Positions 8,200 through 16,617 of a stretch of DNA of 40,334 nt are shown in pieces (the first letter of the stretch is position 1; each line of letters starts with the position of its first letter). The notes beneath the pieces were generated by a model. It was not told the origin of the DNA. It did no database searches and saw nothing but the letters and a program-made list of their open reading frames with translations. Source of the DNA: Crocosphaera sp. (GTDB lineage: Bacteria > Cyanobacteriota > Cyanobacteriia > Cyanobacteriales > Microcystaceae); contig JASJBX010000038.1 in the NCBI GenBank assembly GCA_030066295.1, positions 1-40,334 of the forward strand, read 5' to 3'. Position numbers and translations under genes: made by a program.

Positions 8200-11100
8200 A
8201 TGATTTTTCTAGTTTCATTAGGAAAGAATTCAGGATATTTACTGACAAAACAAACCGCAACTAACCATGCTACTTATCAGCAAAAGATAGGAAATATCAC
8301 TGAGCATATTCCTAAAGCCATTGGGGAACTTTTAGAAGGTAAGTTGATTTTTCAGAATCTTATGGATACCCATATTCACGCACCTTTTTTAGACCTTGTT
8401 TCCCATAGTAATGCCACTCATGTTGCTGTTAATAATGGAAGTTGGTTTGATCCTAATACTTGGCAAGATGGAGTAGTTCCTAATAATAATGCGGATGTAG
8501 TGATTGGGGAAGGAGTGGAAGTTTTCTATGATCAAGAGAGTGAAGCCCGAATTCACACCGTTAGAGTAGATGGAAGTCTGGTGTTTTCCACAAATACCAA
8601 TACTCAACTTATTGTTGATTATATTGCGGTTTCTGATACAGGAAACTTAGAAATGGGGACAGAAATTAATCCCATTCAAGCGCAAGCCAATATCATTTTT
8701 GCTCCCGTTGATCCTAATAGTCCTGAGATTGATAGCAATTGGGACCCTCATCAACTAAGTCGTGGATTAGTGGCAGGAGATGGGGCTAAAGTTAGTATTT
8801 TTGGAGAAGAAAAAACATCTTATGTTACCCTTGCTGATAATCATTTAGCGGGTTCAACAGAATTAACTTTTTCTGAACCTGTTCCTACTAATTGGCAAGT
8901 GGGGGATCAAATTGTTTTGACGGGAACGGCGTGGGATAAAAACGGTTCTCATGACGATCATAGTGTCACTCAAGATGAAGTTTTAACCATTGAATCAATT
9001 AATAGAAATACGATTACATTTAGCCATAATGATGTTGATGGAAACGCCTTAAGATTTAACCACACAACTCCCGAAGGATTTGACTTAGATATTCATGTTG
9101 CTAATTTAACCAGAAATGTGATCCTTCAATCAGAAGGTGGCAACGGAGTTCCCGCGTCTCAACGGGGACATACTATGTTTATGGACCACGATACAAAGAT
9201 TTATAACGCAGGTTTTTATGGGTTAGGACGCACCAATAAAGATGTTGTTCTTGATGATCCTCAATTTGATAGCAAGGGGAACTTAATTCCAGGAACAGGA
9301 ACCAATACTCAAGGTCGTTATTCTATCCATTTTCATGAAATTCTAGAACATCATAATCCTGATATGCCCCATGAGATGGATATGGATACGGCAGAAGTAA
9401 ATGGGAATGCAGTTTGGGGAAGTCCAGGATGGGGGGTTACGGTTCATAGTAGTCGCGTAGATGTTGAAAATAATGTTTCCTTTGATGTTCTTGGCGCTCA
9501 TTTTGTCACTGAAGATGGGGACGAACAAGCCACATTCCGTAATAATATTGCCATTAAATCGGCTGGATCTGTTACTGATCCTGATGCCGACTTACTTCGT
9601 CCTGACGGTGCTAGGGGAGAACTTGATGACTTTGGATCGAGTGGTATGGGTTACTGGGTACGGACTTCTTACTCTATTTCTGCGTTTGAGAATAACATTG
9701 CTACGGGAATGGCCGATACGGGAATTATCGTTTATGGCCACAATGACCTTGATTCTGGTCCAGTGGTTTCTGTTTCGGATCTTCCAGAAAATTTGCAATA
9801 TATAGCAGGAGGGAACACAGAAATTCATGCTTATAAAGTTCCGTTGCGAAATTTTACGGGAAATACGGTATATAACAGTCAATCTGGCACAGAATTGCGG
9901 GGAATTACCCGTGATGATAGTGGAACAGATGCTAATAATGTCGGTCACGATGAGCAAAATATTCTTGAGAATTTGACCATTTGGGGAGTTGATGATAATG
10001 GAGTACAAATATCCTATGCTTCTCATATAACGCTGAAAGATTCTCTCATAGTTGGTGATCCTGACTCACCTATTTTGCGAGGCAGCGTTCCTATGTCGAC
10101 TCCCATCGGATTTGGTATTTATTCTGACAAAAATGCTCGAACCATGGTTTATGATAACCTTCACGTTGAGGGTTTTGAGTTTGGTGTATCAATTCCCCAA
10201 ACCAGTTTGCAGGGATATAATACCGAAGAACCATTTTTTTCTTCCCAATTAATTGATGGAACCTTTGCCAATAACACCTACAATCTTTCATCAGCGTCTG
10301 GTCGTGTCAATAATCCTTCTATTTCCACCGATCTATCCCCAGGAAGAGAGAATGCACCGATTACACCGTATTTTGAAATTCAGGGCAACCCTATCTTTGA
10401 TGTTCCCACGGACGATCAAGCACCCATAGCAGCATTTACTAGCATCTCCAAAGGTGGTCTAGGGATTGAGTTTGATGCAAGTCAATCCTTTGATCCTGAC
10501 TATATTCTAGATTGGTCTGACTCAACTAATCATCCTTATACAGCAGGGGATAATACTATTGCCTCTTTTGCTTGGGACTATGAGAGTGATGGGGTGATTG
10601 ATGATTTTGGTCGTTATACTACTCATGTTTATGAAAATCCAGGCACTTATTCAGTTACCCTTCAAGTAACCGATAGACAAGGAAATACCTCTACTACGAC
10701 TCAGTCCATTCTTGTTGATAGTCAAGGTTTCGATAATATTGTTGATAATGGAACATTTGATAGTGGTTTTCAAAAGCATTATGGTACGACCTTTTGGTAC
10801 AATTCTTTCCTTACTACTCTTGATGGTGCCCCATCCCTCTCGATTTTAGAACAGGGTTGGCTGGTTCCTCGTGGACATAAGTGGAATCACGATACAGTTA
10901 ATGGATGGGCCTATGCTGATGATTCTGGGGCAGAGGGGCTGACCAAAATTATTTATGATGAGTCCCTCACACGCGGATTACAGAATGTCAGTTTTGATGC
11001 TACTAATATCGGTTCAAACAATACGTTGAGATTGCAAGTTTTTGGGGTTAATGGACGATTTAGTTTCAGTAATCGGGGAACTAACAGCCCTGAGACAGTT

Positions 11101-12936
11101 AATCATACCATTCCCTTTGAATCCGTAACCCTTCTCGATACAGGAAATATTGCTGATAATAACTTTGATTGGAGTACCTTTAGTTGGAATAATATTAACT
11201 TTGGCGAGGGGTATGAATTCATAGCCATTCGTTTCATAACAAATGGAGTTGATGAAACAGAGTTTCAAGCCATTGATAATATTTTCATTGGTAATGAATC
11301 AGTTCCCCCAGAAGATACTAATAGTCCTCCTGTTGCTAATAATGATGCGGTTCAAATCAATGAAGACCAATCGGTGACCATTGATGTTCTTGCCAATGAT
11401 AGTGATGCTGATGGGGATTTTCTTTTTATTAGTAATCTGACTGAATCAAGTAATGGCAACGTAGTTGATAATGGTGATGGTACTATCACTTATACTCCGA
11501 ATAATAACTTTAATGGAAATGATAGTTTTTCTTATAGCATTTCTGATTTACAAGGAGGAAGGGATACGGCAACCGTTAATTTAACGATTAATCCTCTTAA
11601 TGATGCACCCCTCGCAACCAATGATTTAGTGAGGACTGTCTCTGATACCTCAACGGTTATTAATGTCCTAAATAACGATGATGATGTTGATGGGGATACT
11701 TTAACCATTCAACAATTTAGTGACGCAGCCAATGGGATTCTTACTAATAATAATGATGGCAGCTTTACCTATACGCCTAATCAGGGATTTATCGGTACTG
11801 ATAGTTTTACGTATACTGTTACCGATGGCCAGGAACTTGCTACAGCGACGGCTCAAATAACCGTATCTTTAGATGGCAATCCTAACAGTGGTGAAAACAT
11901 TGTTCAAGATTCTGCTTTTAGTGCTATTGACGGTGATTTTACAGGTAATTATGGGATGACTTATAGTAGTCAGGCTGGAGAAAGTTGGATCAAACCTGGG
12001 GGACATAAATGGAGTAAAGATACTGTCAATGAATGGGCTTCTGCTGATGATTCCGGTGCTTTAGGATTAACTCAAGTTATTGCCAGTAATCACACCACAC
12101 AAGGCTTAAAAACCATTAGTTTTGATGGAACTAATATGGGAAGCGACAATACCTTAAGATTACAAGTTTATGGGGTTGATGGTGAGTTTGAAATGAGTAA
12201 TTGGGATACCAAGACTCCTGTCGCTAATGGCAATGAGCCGATTAATGTTGCTACTTTACTCGATACTAATAATCTAGCTGATAGTCAGTTTGATTGGACG
12301 AACTTTAGTTGGGATAATATTGATTTTGGTCAAGGATATGAATATATTGCCCTACGATTTGTCACAGGGGGAGTGAGTGATCCAGCAACCGAATTTCAAG
12401 CCATTGATAATGTTTTTATCGGTGACTCCTCCAATTCATCTGTTCCTGTTGATCAGGCCACACCCGACGACTCCCAAACTTCAGCCACTATTACCACGTC
12501 TTACGATCCTCTTACACAAATCACAACCATTACCGGAACAGAAGGAGATGACATCATTGAAGGAACCAACGGGGATGACTTGATCAATGGTAATGTTGGC
12601 AATGATCTGCTAACCGGGGGAGCTGGTAACGATGTACTTACCGGGGGAAGTGGCAATGATCTGCTAACAGGTGGTACAGGTAACGATGTACTCACTGGGG
12701 GGAGTGGTGGAGATATCTTTAACTTTAGTGCCAATGAAGGACGCGATCGCATTGAGGACTTTGAGTCGGGGGATACCATTCGTCTTTTAGATATTCCTCA
12801 GTCCCTTCAGCTAATTGAAGAAAACGGCAACACTTTCCTTGATTTGGGTAACAATCAAGGAATTGAGTTACCTGGTATCTTAGCTGATGCACTCAATCTG
12901 AACATCTTAGCTAATGTTCTTGAATTAACCTTATGA
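8200..12936 (+). CDS. Giant RTX exoprotein: G8, beta-helix, PKD, cadherin-like domains
   Basis: The protein is 1578 aa with no N-terminal signal peptide. A G8 domain occupies about 74-190 (GSWFDPNTWQDGVVPNNNADVVI is its opening). Right-handed beta-helix-like sequence spans about 300-700. A PKD domain is at 741-841 (FDASQSFDPD ... HVYENPGTYSVTLQVTD). Two cadherin-like repeats lie at about 1043-1133 and 1135-1227. A duplicated module I cannot name is at about 849-1033 and 1237-1411. Six or so RTX nonapeptides (GGxGNDxL) at about 1446-1506 precede a short C-terminal tail. RTX repeats bind calcium and mark type I secretion, so this is probably a cell-surface or matrix protein, perhaps acting on or anchored to the neighbouring polysaccharide. 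No transporter gene is in view. Confidence 0.9.
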   Translation: MIFLVSLGKNSGYLLTKQTATNHATYQQKIGNITEHIPKAIGELLEGKLIFQNLMDTHIHAPFLDLVSHSNATHVAVNNGSWFDPNTWQDGVVPNNNADVVIGEGVEVFYDQESEARIHTVRVDGSLVFSTNTNTQLIVDYIAVSDTGNLEMGTEINPIQAQANIIFAPVDPNSPEIDSNWDPHQLSRGLVAGDGAKVSIFGEEKTSYVTLADNHLAGSTELTFSEPVPTNWQVGDQIVLTGTAWDKNGSHDDHSVTQDEVLTIESINRNTITFSHNDVDGNALRFNHTTPEGFDLDIHVANLTRNVILQSEGGNGVPASQRGHTMFMDHDTKIYNAGFYGLGRTNKDVVLDDPQFDSKGNLIPGTGTNTQGRYSIHFHEILEHHNPDMPHEMDMDTAEVNGNAVWGSPGWGVTVHSSRVDVENNVSFDVLGAHFVTEDGDEQATFRNNIAIKSAGSVTDPDADLLRPDGARGELDDFGSSGMGYWVRTSYSISAFENNIATGMADTGIIVYGHNDLDSGPVVSVSDLPENLQYIAGGNTEIHAYKVPLRNFTGNTVYNSQSGTELRGITRDDSGTDANNVGHDEQNILENLTIWGVDDNGVQISYASHITLKDSLIVGDPDSPILRGSVPMSTPIGFGIYSDKNARTMVYDNLHVEGFEFGVSIPQTSLQGYNTEEPFFSSQLIDGTFANNTYNLSSASGRVNNPSISTDLSPGRENAPITPYFEIQGNPIFDVPTDDQAPIAAFTSISKGGLGIEFDASQSFDPDYILDWSDSTNHPYTAGDNTIASFAWDYESDGVIDDFGRYTTHVYENPGTYSVTLQVTDRQGNTSTTTQSILVDSQGFDNIVDNGTFDSGFQKHYGTTFWYNSFLTTLDGAPSLSILEQGWLVPRGHKWNHDTVNGWAYADDSGAEGLTKIIYDESLTRGLQNVSFDATNIGSNNTLRLQVFGVNGRFSFSNRGTNSPETVNHTIPFESVTLLDTGNIADNNFDWSTFSWNNINFGEGYEFIAIRFITNGVDETEFQAIDNIFIGNESVPPEDTNSPPVANNDAVQINEDQSVTIDVLANDSDADGDFLFISNLTESSNGNVVDNGDGTITYTPNNNFNGNDSFSYSISDLQGGRDTATVNLTINPLNDAPLATNDLVRTVSDTSTVINVLNNDDDVDGDTLTIQQFSDAANGILTNNNDGSFTYTPNQGFIGTDSFTYTVTDGQELATATAQITVSLDGNPNSGENIVQDSAFSAIDGDFTGNYGMTYSSQAGESWIKPGGHKWSKDTVNEWASADDSGALGLTQVIASNHTTQGLKTISFDGTNMGSDNTLRLQVYGVDGEFEMSNWDTKTPVANGNEPINVATLLDTNNLADSQFDWTNFSWDNIDFGQGYEYIALRFVTGGVSDPATEFQAIDNVFIGDSSNSSVPVDQATPDDSQTSATITTSYDPLTQITTITGTEGDDIIEGTNGDDLINGNVGNDLLTGGAGNDVLTGGSGNDLLTGGTGNDVLTGGSGGDIFNFSANEGRDRIEDFESGDTIRLLDIPQSLQLIEENGNTFLDLGNNQGIELPGILADALNLNILANVLELTL

Positions 12937-14013
12937 AGAGGCAATGACTGATTGAGGTTTGGCAAAAATCATCCGACCGGCGGAAGTTTGTAAAGCAGAG
13001 GTTACCACCACACTCAACGCTTCCCCGACGTAGTCTTTGCCTTCTTCTACCACCACCATCGTTCCATCTTCAAGATAACCAACCCCTTGAGTGGGTTCTT
13101 TGCCCAACTTAAGAATTTTCAGGTCGATGGTATCTCCAGGTAAATAAATGGGGCGAATGGCTTGAGCGATATCGTTAACATTCAGGATAGTCACTTTTTG
13201 TAAGTTGGCCACCTTACTCAAGTTATAGTCATTGGTCAACAGAGTTCCGTTGATTTCTTGGGCCAAATGAACCAATTTAGCGTCAACGGTAGCAATATCC
13301 TCATAGTCAGCAGAATGAATCACAATACGTTTCGGGAACGATTCTTGCATTCTGTTTAAGATATCTAACCCCCGTCGTCCCCTGACTCGTTTTTGATCGT
13401 TACTCCCATCAGCCAACTGTTGTAACTCTTGTAGTACAAATTGGGGGATTAAGATTTGTCCTTCGATAAACCCCGTATGGAGCAGTTGTTCAATACGACC
13501 ATCAATGATACAACTGGTATCAACCACCTTGGTTGAAGCTGCTTGTAGGGTTCCTTCGGCTACTAATAGGGTTTCGATGCTACTAGGGTTAATCAGTCGC
13601 AAAAAAGTTCGCCCATGGGTATCGGCTAAACTAACCCCCATGAAAGAAAACACCACACTCCCCAAAATCGCCGTCATCGGTTTAATAAAAGCAAACTCCT
13701 TGGGGATGGGAAGAAGAAAAATCGGGGCTAACATCAGATTAGCAATGAGTAAACCGATCACTAATCCCACGGCCCGCGTCAAAATAACTTCAATGGGAGT
13801 GGTACTGATGCGAGTTTCTAAACGCCGATAGGTGGTTTGGGCGACCAATCCGAAGGCTAAGCCCAAAATTGAGGTAAAACCGGCTGCTAACCACCGTAAA
13901 GCTTCGATATTAGAAATTTGTTCCTGCACTTCTACAGGAAGCAAATCAACGCTATCGAAGCCCACACCGGCGGCTGCTATGATAAATATGAGAATAATAA
14001 TGGCATCAATCAT
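12931..14013 (-). CDS. PIN-TRAM domain membrane protein (YacL-like)
   Basis: The protein is 360 aa. Four hydrophobic segments occupy about 1-145. A PIN domain begins with KVVDTSCIIDGRI, with Asp165 the first catalytic acid, and later has LLTNDYNL with another conserved Asp. A C-terminal TRAM domain (GDTIDLKILK ... GRMIFAK) would bind RNA. This architecture is the YacL-type integral-membrane PIN-TRAM family found across Gram-positives and cyanobacteria. Ribonuclease activity is expected from the fold, but the target is unknown. Its 3' end overlaps the giant exoprotein gene by six bases in convergent orientation. Nothing links it functionally to either neighbour. Confidence 0.9.
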   Translation of the reverse strand: MIDAIIILIFIIAAAGVGFDSVDLLPVEVQEQISNIEALRWLAAGFTSILGLAFGLVAQTTYRRLETRISTTPIEVILTRAVGLVIGLLIANLMLAPIFLLPIPKEFAFIKPMTAILGSVVFSFMGVSLADTHGRTFLRLINPSSIETLLVAEGTLQAASTKVVDTSCIIDGRIEQLLHTGFIEGQILIPQFVLQELQQLADGSNDQKRVRGRRGLDILNRMQESFPKRIVIHSADYEDIATVDAKLVHLAQEINGTLLTNDYNLSKVANLQKVTILNVNDIAQAIRPIYLPGDTIDLKILKLGKEPTQGVGYLEDGTMVVVEEGKDYVGEALSVVVTSALQTSAGRMIFAKPQSVIASS

Positions 14014-14206
14014 AGTTTTGATCTTAATCTATAATTTCGGTAGCTGAGAAGAAAAAATGATAATATTTTTCTACCTGATTCAGATTATTTTATCCATTAT
14101 ATCTCTCTCGTCTAAGTAATTATTGTTGATTCTTAATCTCTTGCTGACCATTTTAAGCTAAAGAGTTAAGTTATGTATCTAAGAATTGGACACCTTTTAA
14201 GAATCT

Positions 14207-15445
14207 ATGGATACTCTCATTCCTGTCTCAGCTTATGTTCATCTTCCCTTTTGTCGTCGTCGTTGTTACTATTGTGATTTCCCTATTTCAGTTTTAGGAG
14301 ATAAAACCAATACCAATACATCGGGTTCAATTGCTGAATATGTTCATTTTTTATGCGAAGAAATTAAGATTACCCCAAGTTATCACCTCCCATTAAAAAC
14401 TGTTTTTTTTGGGGGAGGAACCCCTTCTTTAATACCTCCTCGTTATTTAGAGAAAATTTTAACCACATTAGATCAACATTTTGGCATTAATTCTGATGCA
14501 GAAATATCCCTAGAAATGGACCCTGGTACGTTTAGTTTAGAACAATTATCTAATTATAAAAGATTGGGAGTCAATCGCTTTAGTCTAGGCGTTCAATCTT
14601 TTAGTGACGAATTACTGGAAAAATGTGGTCGGTTTCATCGCTATCAAGATATTGAACAGTCTATTGATTTTATTCAGCAAACGAATATTAAAAATTTTAG
14701 TTTAGACTTGATTTCCGGGCTTCCTTATCAAACCTTACAACATTGGCAATTTTCCTTAGACGAAGTAATTAAAATAAAACCAAATCATATTTCTTGTTAT
14801 GATTTGGTGTTAGAGTCAGTAACCGCTTTTGGCAAACAATATAAACCAGGAAAATTTCCTTTACCGAGTGATGAGAATACAGCAAAAATGTATAAAATAG
14901 CTCAAAAACTATTAACTATAGCTGGTTATGGACATTACGAAATTTCTAATTACGCTAAATCGGGTTATCAATGTCAGCATAATCTTGTTTACTGGGAAAA
15001 TAAGCCTTATTATGGTTTAGGAATGGGGGCGGCCAGTTATACTAATAATCAAAGATTTACCCGGCCGAGAACTCGTAAAGATTACTATCAATGGGTGAAA
15101 AGCTTACAAGAAACGGATCATTATTTATCCTCTGACTATTTGAATAAAATTGATGTTTTGTTAGAAACTTTAATGTTAGGATTACGATTAAAGAAAGGAA
15201 TAAACTTATCAAAAATTTCGTCATTATTTGGAGATAAAATTGTCAAAATAATCTGTCAAACCTTATTACCCTACTATGAAATCGGCTTAGTGAAATTTCA
15301 AAATATAGATAATAAAATAATAACAGAATTAACTGATGACAATTTTAAAAGTATCAAGAGAATAATGCTTAGTGATCCTGATGGCTTTCTATTATCTAAT
15401 ACTATTCTAGCAGAGTTATTCGACAAATTAGAATCTAGCCTTTAG
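14207..15445 (+). CDS. hemW: HemW-type radical SAM protein
   Basis: The protein is 412 aa. The radical SAM motif is CRRRCYYC (Cys16, Cys20, Cys23) followed by DF, the HemW pattern rather than HemN's CxxCxC. The SAM-binding FFGGGTPSLI follows near residue 68, then GVQSF and DLISGLPYQT. The family is close to oxygen-independent coproporphyrinogen oxidase, but HemW proteins act as haem chaperones or haem-binding proteins. The missing fourth cysteine favours that reading here. It is followed ten-odd bases later by the flavin reductase frame, so the two may be co-transcribed. Confidence 0.9.
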   Translation: MDTLIPVSAYVHLPFCRRRCYYCDFPISVLGDKTNTNTSGSIAEYVHFLCEEIKITPSYHLPLKTVFFGGGTPSLIPPRYLEKILTTLDQHFGINSDAEISLEMDPGTFSLEQLSNYKRLGVNRFSLGVQSFSDELLEKCGRFHRYQDIEQSIDFIQQTNIKNFSLDLISGLPYQTLQHWQFSLDEVIKIKPNHISCYDLVLESVTAFGKQYKPGKFPLPSDENTAKMYKIAQKLLTIAGYGHYEISNYAKSGYQCQHNLVYWENKPYYGLGMGAASYTNNQRFTRPRTRKDYYQWVKSLQETDHYLSSDYLNKIDVLLETLMLGLRLKKGINLSKISSLFGDKIVKIICQTLLPYYEIGLVKFQNIDNKIITELTDDNFKSIKRIMLSDPDGFLLSNTILAELFDKLESSL

Positions 15446-15566
15446 TTTTTTTCTCGTGCCATTGGGGTCGTTTTTTGATATTCTAAGAAAGAAGCTTACC
15501 CTCATCCTATCTAAAACTAGAAAAGAAAGGGTCATTTATCACAGAAAATATGAAGAGGTGATTACT

Positions 15567-16049
15567 TTGTTAAACCAAGAAGCGAAAAAAACAATGTTGA
15601 GAAAAATCCCTCATGGGATTTATATTTGTGGGGTTAAAGATGGGGAAAACTTGAATGGTTTTACCGTCAGTTGGGTGATGCAAGGTTCTTTTGAACCTCC
15701 TTTGGTTATTAATTGTGTTAAAAAAGAGTCTGGTTCCCATGAAATGCTCAAAAAAAGTGGTGTTTTTTCCATCAGCTTCTTAGAAGACGGACAAAAAGAC
15801 TTAGCAGCAAAATTTTTCAAACCCCAAAGTCGCGTCGGTAATAAATTTGAAGACGTAGAATTTTATCAAGGAGAAAAAACAGGATGTCCTATCATTAAAG
15901 ACTCTTTAGGTTACGTAGAGTGTCAAGTGGTAGGAGCAGTAGAAAAAGGAGATCATACCGTTTATGTCGGTGAAGTGATTGGTGCAGGAATTCACCGAGA
16001 AGGGAATGCTTTGACCCTGGAAAGTACAGGGTGGCAATATGGCGGATAA
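15567..16049 (+). CDS. Flavin reductase-domain (FMN-binding) protein
   Basis: About 160 aa of flavin reductase-like domain: LRKIPHGIYICGVKDG, then NGFTVSWVMQGSFEPPLVIN, then the C-terminal VYVGEVIGAG. This is the split-barrel FMN-binding fold seen in flavin reductases and at the C-terminus of cyanobacterial flavodiiron proteins. The frame extends up to a GTG at 15456, but the extra residues are basic and unlike the family. I chose TTG 15567, about nine bases after GAAGAGG; GTG 15558 is another option. It probably uses NAD(P)H to reduce FMN. It could in principle supply reduced flavin to the halogenase 13 kb away, but its position beside hemW suggests a general role. Confidence 0.8.
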   Translation: MLNQEAKKTMLRKIPHGIYICGVKDGENLNGFTVSWVMQGSFEPPLVINCVKKESGSHEMLKKSGVFSISFLEDGQKDLAAKFFKPQSRVGNKFEDVEFYQGEKTGCPIIKDSLGYVECQVVGAVEKGDHTVYVGEVIGAGIHREGNALTLESTGWQYGG

Positions 16050-16117
16050 TCTTATCTAAAATTAGAAAAAAAGCTCACCAATCATCAGTTATCCCTTAGT
16101 AAAATAGACAACCAACT

Positions 16118-16468
16118 ATGCCATTAATTCAAGTCAAAACCTCAGTTACTCAACCAGAATCAAAGGTGATTGAATCTTTGCTGACAACGTTATCTGCTAA
16201 GTTAGCACAACATTTAGGCAAACCTGAATCTTACGTTATGACTTCCTTTGACTCAGATATAAAGATGACATTTTCTGGAACCTTTGACCCCGTTTGTTAC
16301 TTAGAAATTAAAAGTGTGGGTGGAATGAGTCCTTCAAAAACCAAGTCCATGAGTAAGGATTTTTGTCAAGTTATTGAAGATGAATTAGGGGTTCCCAAAA
16401 ATCGGACTTATATCGAATTTGCTGGTGCTGAAGGCAGTATGTGGGGATGGAATGGTAGCACGTTTTAA
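16118..16468 (+). CDS. MIF/phenylpyruvate tautomerase family protein
   Basis: The protein is 116 aa, the normal length of macrophage migration inhibitory factor homologues. It begins MPLIQVKTSV; Pro after the initiator Met is the catalytic base of the tautomerase superfamily. Other family features are the central LGKPESYVM and the C-terminal NRTYIEFAGAEGSMWGWNGSTF. Cyanobacterial members show weak tautomerase activity on phenylpyruvate-type substrates in known cases; the physiological role is unknown. It is the last plus-strand gene before the biosynthetic region and converges on the NRPS gene. Confidence 0.93.
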   Translation: MPLIQVKTSVTQPESKVIESLLTTLSAKLAQHLGKPESYVMTSFDSDIKMTFSGTFDPVCYLEIKSVGGMSPSKTKSMSKDFCQVIEDELGVPKNRTYIEFAGAEGSMWGWNGSTF

Positions 16469-16529
16469 TTATCAAGAATTAATGAATTTTAACTGTTAAA
16501 ACAACAGGGGGAAGAGTGGGAAGAGAAGA

Positions 16530-16549
16530 AAGATAAAAAGCTTTATCTT
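16530..16549. terminator. Weak hairpin between convergent genes
   Basis: A perfect 8-bp stem AAGATAAA / TTTATCTT closes an AAGC loop in the gap between the convergent tautomerase and NRPS genes. It is AT-only and has no T-run on either side, so its role as a terminator is weakly supported. Confidence 0.25.
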
Positions 16550-16617
16550 GGGTTCATTCTCCCCACAATCCCTATTTCATCAACTTTTCAGTCTGCTCCG
16601 GGCAATATCGGGTAGGA

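Noticed and set aside
9343-10291. Overlapping frames within the giant exoprotein gene, both strands
   Set aside because: They lie wholly inside a well-supported gene and encode no recognisable protein features.
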